Shown here piece by piece: positions 26,045 through 34,936 of a stretch of DNA of 64,000 nt. The notes beneath the pieces are model-generated. The model did not search any database. It saw only the letters and a program-made list of their open reading frames with translations, and had not been told where the DNA came from. The stretch comes from Paenibacillus sp. SY21-1 (GTDB lineage Bacteria; Bacillota; Bacilli; Paenibacillales; Paenibacillaceae): NCBI RefSeq assembly GCF_005222705.1, contig NZ_STGF01000010.1, positions 124,001 to 188,000 on the forward strand, read 5' to 3'. How positions within the stretch are numbered: the first letter of the stretch is position 1; each line of letters starts with the position of its first letter. The position numbers were made by a program, and so were the translations under genes.

Positions 26045-27262
26045 TCAATATAGTTGATGATGCGTCCATTCCCCGCGAAGCAAACCATAATCCGGAGTCG
26101 GAAGCTTTAGCTGCTCCATCGCCTCGAGCAAAAGCTCGGAACGGTGGCGAACGCTGTCCCCGAATCGGTACAAGGACTCCGCCCCTTGGTCGGTATCCTT
26201 CCGAAGCAGCTCGAGTCCCTTCATGTCCTTCTCGTAGATCGCCGCATCCCAGCGGATTCGTCCAATCACCCTCGATACGACCTCAGCGGGCAGTCCCCGC
26301 ATACGGGCAATAAGCTGAGAAGCTTTAACCGGGTCGGTTCTCAGAAAATGATGAACGCGAATATGGGCTTTTACATATGCCAAGGCCACTCCGGAATGCT
26401 TCTCCACCCATTGCTCGTCGGCAACAATACCCGTCAAGAAATCTCCTGTCATCCCCTCTTGCAGCATGACCCTGCCTGCTCCATGATGCTGCAGCAGGCT
26501 GATATAGGGCTCGGTAAGCACGCTGCCGGCGATATGCCGCTTCATAATGCCCGACAAGCTCTCGTCGAGCTCCTGATGCCTGAGCTTTGCTTCCTGATCG
26601 ACGCCGATTGCGCGCATAAGCTTTACCAGCCTGCAGCCTGATGCGGATTGCGCCACAGCCGACAACGGCAAATCCGCAAACTCGGATAAATGCCGGATGT
26701 GAATATCATTGCGAATGACCAGCGAAATCCCTTCGCCTGCCGTCGATTTGCCGTCAAACGCAAGCAGCACCGGCCGAAAAAAAGGAAACAGCCTGCTTAG
26801 CGAGAAGCTTAGCGCAATCGGATAATCGCCAAGCGAAGCGATATGGACAGACCCGCCAAGCAGCTGCTGCACCAGCTCGGGCCCGCTGCTTGCGTCAATC
26901 CATTGCACCTCTGTTCCTTGCTCGCCTACAATGGAGGCCAATTCCTCCTCCAACCATCCCAGCTCCTTCATGAGCAATGCGGTCCATACCTGCGCAGAAC
27001 GGCTTTGGTAACCGATCCTGACTTTTACAGCCTCCCCCTTCGCCTTCTTGCTGCCAGACGCGTCATGTCGTTGCCCTTGCGCCACGAAGGAATGCTGAAG
27101 CACCCACTGCTCAAGCTCATTCTTCTCAATCCATATTTCCTTGCCGATTCTTCGGTACGGGAGCCCCTTGTATTTGCGCCATCTATCGAACGTTGATCGA
27201 CTGACCTCCAGCATATCCATCGCTTCCTGCAGCGACAGCAAATTCAATTTCCTGATAGGCAT
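26045..27262 (-). CDS. HTH domain fused to ABC binding-protein-like domain (putative sulfonate regulator)
   Basis: A 405-residue protein from the ATG at 27262 (GGAGG eight bases upstream). Residues about 8-55 (LSLQEAMDMLEVSRSTFDRW, then KYKGLPYRRIGKEIWIEKNE) are an excisionase/MerR-like HTH. From about residue 80 (VKVRIGYQSRSAQVWTALLM) to 300 it resembles SsuA/TauA/NMT1 substrate-binding proteins, with HIASLGDYPIALSF in the ligand-site region. No signal peptide or lipobox is present, so it should be cytoplasmic. It diverges from a sulfonate-type ABC importer. I infer a ligand-sensing regulator built from a binding-protein fold. Confidence 0.82.
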   Translation of the reverse strand: MPIRKLNLLSLQEAMDMLEVSRSTFDRWRKYKGLPYRRIGKEIWIEKNELEQWVLQHSFVAQGQRHDASGSKKAKGEAVKVRIGYQSRSAQVWTALLMKELGWLEEELASIVGEQGTEVQWIDASSGPELVQQLLGGSVHIASLGDYPIALSFSLSRLFPFFRPVLLAFDGKSTAGEGISLVIRNDIHIRHLSEFADLPLSAVAQSASGCRLVKLMRAIGVDQEAKLRHQELDESLSGIMKRHIAGSVLTEPYISLLQHHGAGRVMLQEGMTGDFLTGIVADEQWVEKHSGVALAYVKAHIRVHHFLRTDPVKASQLIARMRGLPAEVVSRVIGRIRWDAAIYEKDMKGLELLRKDTDQGAESLYRFGDSVRHRSELLLEAMEQLKLPTPDYGLLRGEWTHHQLY

Positions 27263-27360
27263 ATGACCAGCCTCCATTTATGAAAGTTGTTCTTCAGCCA
27301 GGCGAAAAATGTCGTTTGTTCGTCATTGCTCGTCATTCGCCGCCTTCTCTGTTCAATCCG

Positions 27361-27390
27361 TTGACACCCGGCATAGCAGAACTTTATAGT
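27361..27390 (+). promoter_or_regulatory. Promoter of the sulfonate ABC operon
   Basis: TTGACA (27361-27366) and TATAGT (27385-27390) are 18 bases apart, about 95 bases before the binding-protein start. A CGATTATA element immediately follows (27391-27398) and recurs upstream of the TauD-like gene. Confidence 0.6.
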
Positions 27391-27485
27391 CGATTATAGA
27401 GATTAATTCTTAGTAAGTATATAGGAATTTAAGCATTTATTTCATACCCATATTAATCTTATGATTCCTTTCAGGAGGCTGACCC

Positions 27486-28514
27486 ATGAAGAAACGTAAC
27501 CAAACCAATGCGTCAATGCTCGTCATTCTGCTGGCCCTTTCCACTTTGCTCGGAGGATGCGGCAGCGACTCACGCTCCTCCGCCGCCTCAGGCGGTGGCG
27601 AAGAGGTATCCGAATTACGCTACCAAGGAAATGTCGGCAGCGTCACTTATCCCGAGCTTGCGGCGGATTTAGGGTATTTGGCTCCCCTGAAGCTGAAATT
27701 TATCGGCAACACGACTAGCGGGCCCCAAGACATTCAGGCGGCGGTGACGGGAGACACCGATTTCGGCGGCGCCTTTAACGGAGCGATTGTCAAGCTGATT
27801 GCAGCCAAAGCGCCTATCAAATCCGTCATCAGCTACTACGGAGTTGACGATGAGACCTGGACCGGCTATTACGTGCTGGATGGCAGTCCAATCTCGTCGG
27901 CGAAGGATCTAATCGGCAAAAAAATTGCCGTGAACACGCTCGGCGCTCACCACGAATTTGTCATTAAGGAATATTTGCACCGCGCGGGTCTAACGGCCGA
28001 AGAAATCAAGCAGGTCACGCTGGTCGTCGTGCCGCCGGTCACATCGGAGCAGACGCTGCGCGCCAGTCAAGTGGACGTCGCCGCCCTGGGCGGCGTACTG
28101 CGCGACAAAGCGCTGCAGCGGGGCGGCATCCATCCGCTGTTTACCGACAAGGAGCTGTTCGGCCATTTCAGCGCAGGCAGCTACGTGATGACGGATAAAT
28201 TTATCGAAGATAATCCGAATGCCGCGCGCAAGTTCGTAGAGGCGACAGCAGCCGCGATCGAATGGGCCCGCACGACACCGCGCGAGGAAGTAATTGCCCG
28301 CTACGAGAAAATCATTAACGAAAGAGAACGCAAGGAAGACACCAGCTCCGTCAAGCTTTGGAAAAGCACAGGCATTGCCGGCCAGGGCGGGCTGATTGCC
28401 GACAAGGAGTTTCAGACCTGGATCGACTGGCTCGTCAAGGAAGGCGAGCTGAAGGAAGGCAAGTATACGCCAAGCGATCTGTTCACAAACGAATTTAATC
28501 CGTATGGAAAATAA
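27486..28514 (+). CDS. Sulfonate/nitrate-type ABC substrate-binding lipoprotein
   Basis: A 342-residue lipoprotein with a signal peptide ending in the lipobox LLGGC (Cys near residue 25). The SsuA/TauA-like fold is shown by VGSVTYPELAADLGY, GDTDFGGAFNGAIVKLIAA and KKIAVNTLGAHHEFV. It would capture an aliphatic sulfonate or similar organosulfur compound outside the membrane and hand it to the permease. AGGAGG precedes the ATG. It is the first gene of an operon with ATPase, permease and monooxygenase. Confidence 0.9.
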   Translation: MKKRNQTNASMLVILLALSTLLGGCGSDSRSSAASGGGEEVSELRYQGNVGSVTYPELAADLGYLAPLKLKFIGNTTSGPQDIQAAVTGDTDFGGAFNGAIVKLIAAKAPIKSVISYYGVDDETWTGYYVLDGSPISSAKDLIGKKIAVNTLGAHHEFVIKEYLHRAGLTAEEIKQVTLVVVPPVTSEQTLRASQVDVAALGGVLRDKALQRGGIHPLFTDKELFGHFSAGSYVMTDKFIEDNPNAARKFVEATAAAIEWARTTPREEVIARYEKIINERERKEDTSSVKLWKSTGIAGQGGLIADKEFQTWIDWLVKEGELKEGKYTPSDLFTNEFNPYGK

Positions 28515-28541
28515 TGATTTTAATTGCGGGAGGCTGATCGT

Positions 28542-29420
28542 ATGACAGTTAAGCTAAGCATCGAGCATGTAAGCAAGTCGTTCCGCCTTAGCGGCAATCA
28601 AGCCCGTTCCAAGGAAAATGCCCAGCCGGTATCGGCGCTTCAGGATATAAGCCTGGATGTCAAACAAGGCGAATTTATGGTCATCGTCGGTCCAAGCGGT
28701 TGCGGAAAATCCACCCTGCTGGACCTGCTTGCCGGGCTGTCGGCGCCGAGCGCAGGCCGCATTCTGCTCGATGGCAAACCGCTTGCGGGGCCCAGCCTCG
28801 ATCGGGGAATCGTATTCCAGCAATATGCGCTTTTCCCTTGGAAAACAGCGCTGGGCAATGTGGAGTTCGGACTCGAAGCCAAAGGGGTCGGACGCGCCGA
28901 GCGCAGGCAAATAGCCAAGGCATTTATCGAGCTTGTTGGCCTGTCGGGGTTTGAGCACCGTTATCCGCATGAGCTGTCCGGGGGGATGAAGCAGCGGGTT
29001 GCCATTGCAAGAAGCCTGGCTTATGACCCGGAAATACTGCTGATGGATGAGCCTTTCGCCGCACTGGACGCCCAGACCAGAGAGACGCTGCAAAGCGAGC
29101 TGCTCCGAATATGGGAGGCCACGAAAAAAACCGTTATTTTTATTACCCATGGCATTGAAGAAGCGGTCTATCTCGGTCAACGCGTTGCGGTCATGTCTTC
29201 CCGGCCGGGACGAATCAAGCAGGTGATCGACATTCCGTTCGAAGCGCGCACGTCGGAGGAAGATTTAAGATCCGATCCCGAATTTGTAAAGCTGCGCCAT
29301 ACGATCTGGGAGCTGCTGCGTGACGAAGTAAGCAAAGCGCAGGAGCAGGAGAAAAACAGCACCCTCGGGAACAGCGCAGCATCCAAATCTTACGGTAAAG
29401 GAGTGGCTCGACATGGCTAA
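28542..29420 (+). CDS. Sulfonate/nitrate-type ABC transporter ATPase
   Basis: A 292-residue ABC ATPase of the SsuB/TauB family. Walker A is GPSGCGKST near residue 54, the signature LSGGMKQRVAIARSL near 146, and Walker B ILLMDEPFAALD near 165, followed by the H-loop THGIEEA. The ATG at 28542 has GGGAGG ahead of it. Its 3-prime end overlaps the permease start by eight bases, showing coupling. Confidence 0.94.
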   Translation: MTVKLSIEHVSKSFRLSGNQARSKENAQPVSALQDISLDVKQGEFMVIVGPSGCGKSTLLDLLAGLSAPSAGRILLDGKPLAGPSLDRGIVFQQYALFPWKTALGNVEFGLEAKGVGRAERRQIAKAFIELVGLSGFEHRYPHELSGGMKQRVAIARSLAYDPEILLMDEPFAALDAQTRETLQSELLRIWEATKKTVIFITHGIEEAVYLGQRVAVMSSRPGRIKQVIDIPFEARTSEEDLRSDPEFVKLRHTIWELLRDEVSKAQEQEKNSTLGNSAASKSYGKGVARHG

Positions 29421-30246
29421 CGGCCGCGCAGGAGAGCTGATTTTAAAGGAGAGAACGAGCATAAAGCCGACAGGCTGGTCGTTTGGCGGCCTGCTCAGGC
29501 TGTTTAAAAATTCGGTCGTCATCCTCGCGCTGCTCGCGATTTGGGAGCTGGCGCCGCGAACGGGATTCGTGAACCAAACCTTTTTCCCTCCCTTCTCGGA
29601 CGTACTGGCAACCTGGTGGAGACTGTTGTTATCCGGTGAGCTTGCCGATCATGCAGGGGCCAGCCTGTCGCGCTCCCTTGGAGGCTTCGCGATTGCCATA
29701 GCGGTCAGCATCCCGTTGGGACTGGCGATCGGCTGGTGGCGGACCGTCGCCGATTATTTGAATCCGTTTCTCGAATTAATGCGCAATACGGCCGCGCTTG
29801 CCATTCTGCCCGTGTTCATCCTGCTGCTCGGCCTCGGCGAAACGTCCAAAATTGCAATCGTCTTTTATGCCTGCGCCTTCCCCCTGCTGCTTAACACGAT
29901 TAGCGGTGTCAAAAATGTCGATCCCCTGTTGATCAAATCGGCACGCTCCATGGGACTAAGCTCGGTCGCTCTGTTTCGAAAGGTTATTCTGCCGGCCTCT
30001 GTGCCGACCATCTTCGTCGGAATCCGTCAGGCGGGAGCCAGCTCGATTCTGGTGCTCGTCGCTGCGGAGATGGTCGGAGCCAAATCCGGGCTCGGTTATC
30101 TGATCCAATATGCCCAATTCAGCTTCCTCATCACGGAAATGTACGCAGGCATTATTACGATTTCGGTTATCGGGCTGATCGTCAATTATGCGCTGATTGC
30201 CGTTGAGCGACGGCTGACCGGCTGGAAGCAATCGGTGCGGGACTAA
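29413..30246 (+). CDS. Sulfonate/nitrate-type ABC transporter permease
   Basis: A 277-residue inner-membrane permease with about six hydrophobic segments and the EAA-type coupling loop near ASSILVLVAAEMVGAKSGLG, typical of SsuC/TauC. It completes the importer with the preceding ATPase and lipoprotein. AAAGGAGTGG lies upstream of the ATG. Confidence 0.93.
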   Translation: MANGRAGELILKERTSIKPTGWSFGGLLRLFKNSVVILALLAIWELAPRTGFVNQTFFPPFSDVLATWWRLLLSGELADHAGASLSRSLGGFAIAIAVSIPLGLAIGWWRTVADYLNPFLELMRNTAALAILPVFILLLGLGETSKIAIVFYACAFPLLLNTISGVKNVDPLLIKSARSMGLSSVALFRKVILPASVPTIFVGIRQAGASSILVLVAAEMVGAKSGLGYLIQYAQFSFLITEMYAGIITISVIGLIVNYALIAVERRLTGWKQSVRD

Positions 30247-30251
30247 GCCGC

Positions 30252-30272
30252 AAAGACGCAGCGTCGTCTTTT
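30252..30272 (+). terminator. Intra-operon hairpin, possible attenuator
   Basis: AAAGACG/CGTCTTT, a perfect seven-pair stem with a six-base loop and four T, lies between permease and monooxygenase. It could reduce expression of the downstream gene or protect the upstream mRNA. Confidence 0.45.
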
Positions 30273-30300
30273 ATCATCCATAAAAAGGAGCGAATCGCTT

Positions 30301-31665
30301 ATGAGCACAAAACAGCCTAAGCAGCTGCATCTAAATTTATTTCTAATGAATGTGGGCCACCATGAGGCCGCCTGGCGCTTTCGCGATACGAAACCCGAGC
30401 AAATTACGGAGTTCAGCTATTACGAGCATCTTGCACGGACAGCAGAGGACGCCAAGTTCGATTCTGTCTTTCTCGCCGACGGATTGGCGGTAAACAAGCA
30501 GATCCAGCATGGGGCCTTCCTTGGACTGGAGCCGTTCACCCTGCTCTCGGCGCTTGCAGCCGTCACAAAACGAATCGGTCTTATTGGAACCGTCTCGACG
30601 ACCTATAACGAGCCCTTCCACGTCGCCCGCAAATTCGCTTCGCTGGATCACATCAGCAATGGCCGTGCAGGCTGGAATATCGTCACCTCGGGCAGCATTC
30701 TGGAGGCGAACAACTTCAATCTGGACCAGCATCCCGAACATCGTGCGCGCTATGAACGGGCCGGAGAATTCGTGGATGTCGCGACCGGCTTGTGGGACAG
30801 CTGGAGCGACGATGCGCTTGTCATCGACCGTAAAGCCGGCGTTTTCGCCGATGCGGATAAGGTACGGCCCGTCCATCATCGCGGCGAGCACTTTCAGGTG
30901 CGCGGGCCGCTTAACATCCCTCGTCCTCCGCAGGGCTATCCGGTGCTGGTTCAAGCCGGCTCCTCCGAGGACGGCAAGGAATTCGCCGCCAAATATGCGG
31001 AAGCGATATTTACCGCGCAGCAAACGCTGGAGGAAGCCAAACAATTTTACACCGACGTCAAAACGCGGCTGCTCCGCTACGGCCGCTCGCCGGGCCAGCT
31101 GAAAATTTTACCCGGCATCTGCCCGATCATCGGCGCTACGGAAGCAGAGGCGAAGGAAAAAGAGCAGGAAATCAACGAGCTGACCGTTCCGGCCTACGGA
31201 TTGTCGCAGCTGTCCAATATGGTCGGAATCGACCTGCATGCCTATCCGCTTGACGGCCCATTGCCTAAGCTGCCTGACGTAGACCAGATCAACGGCAACA
31301 AAAGCCGATTCCAGCTTGTTCTGGATCTTGCGCTGCGCGAGAGCCTTACCATTCGCCAGCTGCTGCATCGGCTTGCCGGTGGACGCGGTCACCGCACGTT
31401 TGCGGGCACAGCGCTCCAAGTTGCCGACCAGCTGGAGGAATGGTTTGTGGGAGGCGGCGCTGACGGCTTTAACGTCATGCCCCCTTACTTGCCGGGCGGG
31501 CTGGAGGAATTTGCGCAAGGCGTCATTCCAGAGCTTCAGCGCAGAGGGCTGTTCCGAACCGACTATTCGAGCCAAACGCTGCGCGGGCATTACGGTCTGG
31601 CGCGACCGCAGCATCCTGCTCAGCCAAGCTCGGAGCTGCAGAGCCATCCTGCGGCAAACGGCTGA
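30301..31665 (+). CDS. NtaA/SnaA/DszA-type FMN-dependent monooxygenase
   Basis: A 454-residue luciferase-like flavin monooxygenase. The start KQLHLNLFLMNVGHHEAAWR and the segments FDSVFLADGLAV, GLIGTVSTTYNEPFHVARKF and NGRAGWNIVTSG are characteristic of the nitrilotriacetate/pristinamycin/dibenzothiophene-sulfone monooxygenase group. These use reduced FMN, supplied by a separate reductase, which is not encoded nearby. In this context it probably cleaves C-S bonds of an imported organosulfur compound. AAAAGGAG precedes the ATG. Confidence 0.92.
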   Translation: MSTKQPKQLHLNLFLMNVGHHEAAWRFRDTKPEQITEFSYYEHLARTAEDAKFDSVFLADGLAVNKQIQHGAFLGLEPFTLLSALAAVTKRIGLIGTVSTTYNEPFHVARKFASLDHISNGRAGWNIVTSGSILEANNFNLDQHPEHRARYERAGEFVDVATGLWDSWSDDALVIDRKAGVFADADKVRPVHHRGEHFQVRGPLNIPRPPQGYPVLVQAGSSEDGKEFAAKYAEAIFTAQQTLEEAKQFYTDVKTRLLRYGRSPGQLKILPGICPIIGATEAEAKEKEQEINELTVPAYGLSQLSNMVGIDLHAYPLDGPLPKLPDVDQINGNKSRFQLVLDLALRESLTIRQLLHRLAGGRGHRTFAGTALQVADQLEEWFVGGGADGFNVMPPYLPGGLEEFAQGVIPELQRRGLFRTDYSSQTLRGHYGLARPQHPAQPSSELQSHPAANG

Positions 31666-31740
31666 GCAGAACCAAGCATAAACGGCTGACGCCGTCCACT
31701 GGCGGCAACGCTTTCGTTTCGTATTGAAATATAAGCCGAT

Positions 31741-31759
31741 TATAAGTGAAAAACTTATA
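31741..31759. promoter_or_regulatory. Inverted repeat upstream of the TauD-like gene
   Basis: TATAAGT-GAAAA-ACTTATA is a perfect seven-base dyad. It begins inside a CGATTATA element (31737-31744) shared with the promoter region of the ABC operon at 27391-27398. A regulator operator is likely; which protein binds it is unknown. Confidence 0.5.
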
Positions 31760-31810
31760 CATCCTTATATTTTAAATAAACCCTTACGAGGGACATTGGA
31801 GGTTAAAAGG

Positions 31811-32779
31811 ATGAGTACAGCAGAGCAGGTTCAACCGAAACAGGAGACATTTTCCGTACATCCGGTAGCGGGGCGCATCGGCGCCGAAATCAGAGGCGTA
31901 CAGCTTGGAGAAAATCTGGAGCCGACAACGCTTAAGGCGCTGCGAGAGGTGCTGCTGCGCTACAAGGTCATTTTTCTGCGCGGCCAGCACCAGCTTGACG
32001 ATGCGGGACAGGAAGCATTCGCTCGCCAGCTCGGCGATCCGGTTGCCCATCCGACAGTCCCAATTAAGCAAGGAACAGAGTTCGTGCTGGAGCTTCATTC
32101 CGACCACGGCGGCAGAGCGGATTCCTGGCATACGGATGTCACCTTCGTCGACGCCTACCCGCAAGCCTCGGTGCTCCGCGCCGTCGTCATTCCCGAAGCG
32201 GGAGGCGACACCGTATGGGCCAACACGGCAGCGGCCTACGAGGAGCTGCCTGCCGAGCTGCAGCGGCTGGTTGACGGGCTGTGGGCCGTACACTCGAACG
32301 ATTACGATTACGCCGCGCACCGGACGCAGGTTAGCGAGGAATCGCGCAAGCATTATAACGAGGTGTTCAAATCCGTCGTATACGAAACCGAGCATCCGCT
32401 TGTACGAGTACATCCCGAAACCGGAGAACGCGTGCTTGTCCTCGGCCATTTTGCCAAAAAAATTGTCGGGCTCTCGTCCAGCGACTCCGCTCAGCTGCTC
32501 AATCTGCTGCAATCCCACATCACCAAGCTGGAGAATACCGTCCGCTGGAGATGGCAAGCCGGCGACGTCGTAATCTGGGATAATCGCGCCACGCAGCATT
32601 ACGCGGTTAACGATTACGGCAACGCCCGCCGAATCGTCCGCCGGGTAACGGTAGCCGGCGACGTGCCGATCAGCGTCGATGGACGGCGCAGCGTAACGAG
32701 GCAGCCAGTTGCCCAGCAACAGAGCGACGAGGCGGCAGATGCTCTAAAACCGGAGAAAGCCCAGCAAGAATCGGCCTAA
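31811..32779 (+). CDS. TauD/TfdA family alpha-ketoglutarate-dependent dioxygenase
   Basis: A 322-residue non-haem iron dioxygenase. The iron-binding HxD lies in DSWHTDVTF near residue 108 and the distal His in TQHYAVNDYG near 262, followed by the 2-oxoglutarate-binding Arg in RRIVRRVTV. The family releases sulfite from taurine or alkyl sulfonates, or opens related ethers and sulfates. GGAGGTTAAAAGG precedes the ATG at 31811. It closes the organosulfur island, with its own upstream dyad. Confidence 0.93.
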   Translation: MSTAEQVQPKQETFSVHPVAGRIGAEIRGVQLGENLEPTTLKALREVLLRYKVIFLRGQHQLDDAGQEAFARQLGDPVAHPTVPIKQGTEFVLELHSDHGGRADSWHTDVTFVDAYPQASVLRAVVIPEAGGDTVWANTAAAYEELPAELQRLVDGLWAVHSNDYDYAAHRTQVSEESRKHYNEVFKSVVYETEHPLVRVHPETGERVLVLGHFAKKIVGLSSSDSAQLLNLLQSHITKLENTVRWRWQAGDVVIWDNRATQHYAVNDYGNARRIVRRVTVAGDVPISVDGRRSVTRQPVAQQQSDEAADALKPEKAQQESA

Positions 32780-32833
32780 TGCTTTAGATAAGCGCGCAAT
32801 CGCTCCTGTTTCGAAATACGCTTGCCCTATAAA

Positions 32834-32867
32834 CAAACGGAGGCCTCCCGATGGAAGCCTCCGTTTG
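32834..32867. terminator. Bidirectional terminator
   Basis: CAAACGGAGGC/GCCTCCGTTTG, an eleven-pair stem, lies between the convergent dioxygenase and Gfo/Idh genes, with short T-rich stretches on both sides. Confidence 0.7.
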
Positions 32868-32875
32868 CTTTGTCG

Positions 32876-33844
32876 CTACAGCTTGACCGGCAGACCGGTG
32901 CGTGCCGATTCGTTCGCCGCCATCGTGACGCGATGCGTCTGCAGGGCGTCGGCGTAAGTAGAGCGAATTAGCGAGGTATCGCCTGTTCTTACGGCATGCA
33001 GGAAAGCCTCGTTCTCGCGGTCATATGGATTCAGCTTATTCTCGTACTCCGTCCGGCGTCCCTCCGCCAAATCGACAAGCGCGCCGTGCCCAAGCTCCAG
33101 AACGCCTTTGTCGGTGTACAGGTGAAGACCTGCCCGGGAGCCCGCCGGGATGGCGCAAGTGTTGCTGATCGTCGCTACGGCGCCTGAAGCCAGCTTCAGC
33201 GTAACCGTTCCTACGTCAGGCACGGTTACCCCTTCGTGAACGCCGCTCATAATCCGGTCGGCATAGGCGGCGTATACCTCCGAAACCTCTCCAGCCGTAT
33301 AGCGAAGCAGGTCGACGATATGAGTTGTCTGCTCGACGAATTGTCCTCCCGAGCCTTCGCTTTTGCGCCACCAGTAGACGCCAGGCATGCCGCCCATCCA
33401 ATAGCCCAGCGCCATTCCTAGCTTGCGCTCGGCCAGCAGCTCGCGGGCGCGGTCCGTTCCTTCCATATAGCGAAAGTGGTAGCCCACGGACGTAATCAGT
33501 CCTTTGCGCTCAATTTCTGCCGCAATGCCTGCAGGCGTCTGCGCATCCGCCGCAAGCGGCTTCTCGACCAAAAAAGGTATCCCTTGTTCCAGCAGCGCTT
33601 GCTCAACTTCTCCGTGTGCGAACGGCGGAACGCAAATATAGGCAGCGTCCAGCTTGCGGTCCTCCAAAAGCTTATGTATGCTGTCATAGCCTCCTGCGCC
33701 GTCAAACTTGCTTGCAGCAGCATCCGCCTTCGCCTGGCTTGTGCCCACAAACCCGGCGATTCGAACATCCTCCAGCTTGGCAAGCTTCTCCGCATGCATC
33801 ATTCCAAACCAGCCAGTGCCGATGATTCCAATTTGCAACGTCAT
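32876..33844 (-). CDS. Gfo/Idh/MocA family oxidoreductase
   Basis: A 322-residue NAD(P)-dependent sugar or inositol dehydrogenase-like protein. GIIGTGWFGMMHAEKL is the Rossmann loop, VEKPLAADAQ carries the conserved EKP motif, and QFVEQTTHIVDLLRY carries the likely catalytic His (GGxxxDxxxH equivalent). The substrate is not recognisable. It stands alone, convergent with the dioxygenase. Confidence 0.9.
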   Translation of the reverse strand: MTLQIGIIGTGWFGMMHAEKLAKLEDVRIAGFVGTSQAKADAAASKFDGAGGYDSIHKLLEDRKLDAAYICVPPFAHGEVEQALLEQGIPFLVEKPLAADAQTPAGIAAEIERKGLITSVGYHFRYMEGTDRARELLAERKLGMALGYWMGGMPGVYWWRKSEGSGGQFVEQTTHIVDLLRYTAGEVSEVYAAYADRIMSGVHEGVTVPDVGTVTLKLASGAVATISNTCAIPAGSRAGLHLYTDKGVLELGHGALVDLAEGRRTEYENKLNPYDRENEAFLHAVRTGDTSLIRSTYADALQTHRVTMAANESARTGLPVKL

Positions 33845-34045
33845 GATGTATCCCCTTTCAAACCTGATACTTCGATTATAGCGTATCCTCCGCCAATGTC
33901 TATTTTATTCTTCTGGAGCCGGAACCAAGGCGGGCGCTTGAACATATAAATGAAATACAAGTTTACAGTTTCCGGCCCGCTGCGCCGGAAAAGCCCTTTA
34001 AGCGGCTGTTCAAACTGAAGGCGGACGCAGAGCGGAGGAATCAGC

Positions 34046-34852
34046 ATGGGAACTGGCGGAAAAAAGCGTTTCGGCACTCAGGAGCTAGATTTGCGAACGG
34101 CGTTGTTCCTGGCCGGCGTATGCGGACAAACCTATGTGCAATTTAACAATAAAAATGGATTATTTTTGGTGCCTGACGGCTATCGGCTTATTGGCGACTT
34201 TACGGCCAAGGGCGTGGACAACAGCGAGGAACGCTTCGGCTTTCTGCTCGAATCGGAGCGCGCTTCCGTGCTCGCCTTCCGGGGCAGCGGCTCGGCGGTC
34301 GATTGGGTCGCCGATTTCATCGCCCAACAGACCGCGTACCGCCCTGTCAAAAATGCCGGGCTTACCCACAAAGGCTTCACCGACATCTACATGTCGTCGC
34401 GCGATCAAATTCTGGCGCTGGTTGCCCAGCACCCGGCCGACAAGCCGCTTTTTGTAACCGGACACAGCCTGGGCGGAGCGCTCGCCACCTTATGCGCGGT
34501 GGATCTTGCCGTTAATTCCGCATGCCGCGAGCCCATTGTCTATACCTTTGGCGCGCCGAGAGTTGGCGATCCGACGTTTGTACAGAAATATAACGCTACC
34601 GTCGGCTCGCACTGGCGTTTCCAGAACGAATTCGACATCGTGCCCCATCTGCCCACGCTTGTCTATGAATCGCCCAAAACCAAAAAAACCTACTACTACA
34701 TGCATGTCAAAGGAGAGGTACGCCGCCGTTTCCGCATGGGTTCGATTTCGGGCAATCATATTCTGACCAGCTACTTTGCCGATCTGGCGCAGGAGGAGCC
34801 CGCGTTTGCCTCAGCCATCTGCGCAGGTCCTCCAGGCTGGTGTCCCGAGTAG
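34046..34852 (+). CDS. Class 3 lipase family protein
   Basis: A 268-residue alpha/beta hydrolase of the fungal lipase-like (class 3) family. The nucleophile elbow is VTGHSLGGALATL near residue 140; YTFGAPRVGDPTF follows with the usual spacing; the acid is probably the Asp in NEFDIVPHLP and the His in SGNHILTSYF near 240. No signal peptide is visible, so it is predicted to be cytoplasmic. AGCGGAGG precedes the ATG. Confidence 0.9.
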   Translation: MGTGGKKRFGTQELDLRTALFLAGVCGQTYVQFNNKNGLFLVPDGYRLIGDFTAKGVDNSEERFGFLLESERASVLAFRGSGSAVDWVADFIAQQTAYRPVKNAGLTHKGFTDIYMSSRDQILALVAQHPADKPLFVTGHSLGGALATLCAVDLAVNSACREPIVYTFGAPRVGDPTFVQKYNATVGSHWRFQNEFDIVPHLPTLVYESPKTKKTYYYMHVKGEVRRRFRMGSISGNHILTSYFADLAQEEPAFASAICAGPPGWCPE

Positions 34853-34936
34853 CAGGACCAAGCCAATCTATTGACTGCTCTTCCTTTTTTTTGTAGATTG
34901 GAACTAATAAACAGAATAGAAAGGAGCCTACAAACC

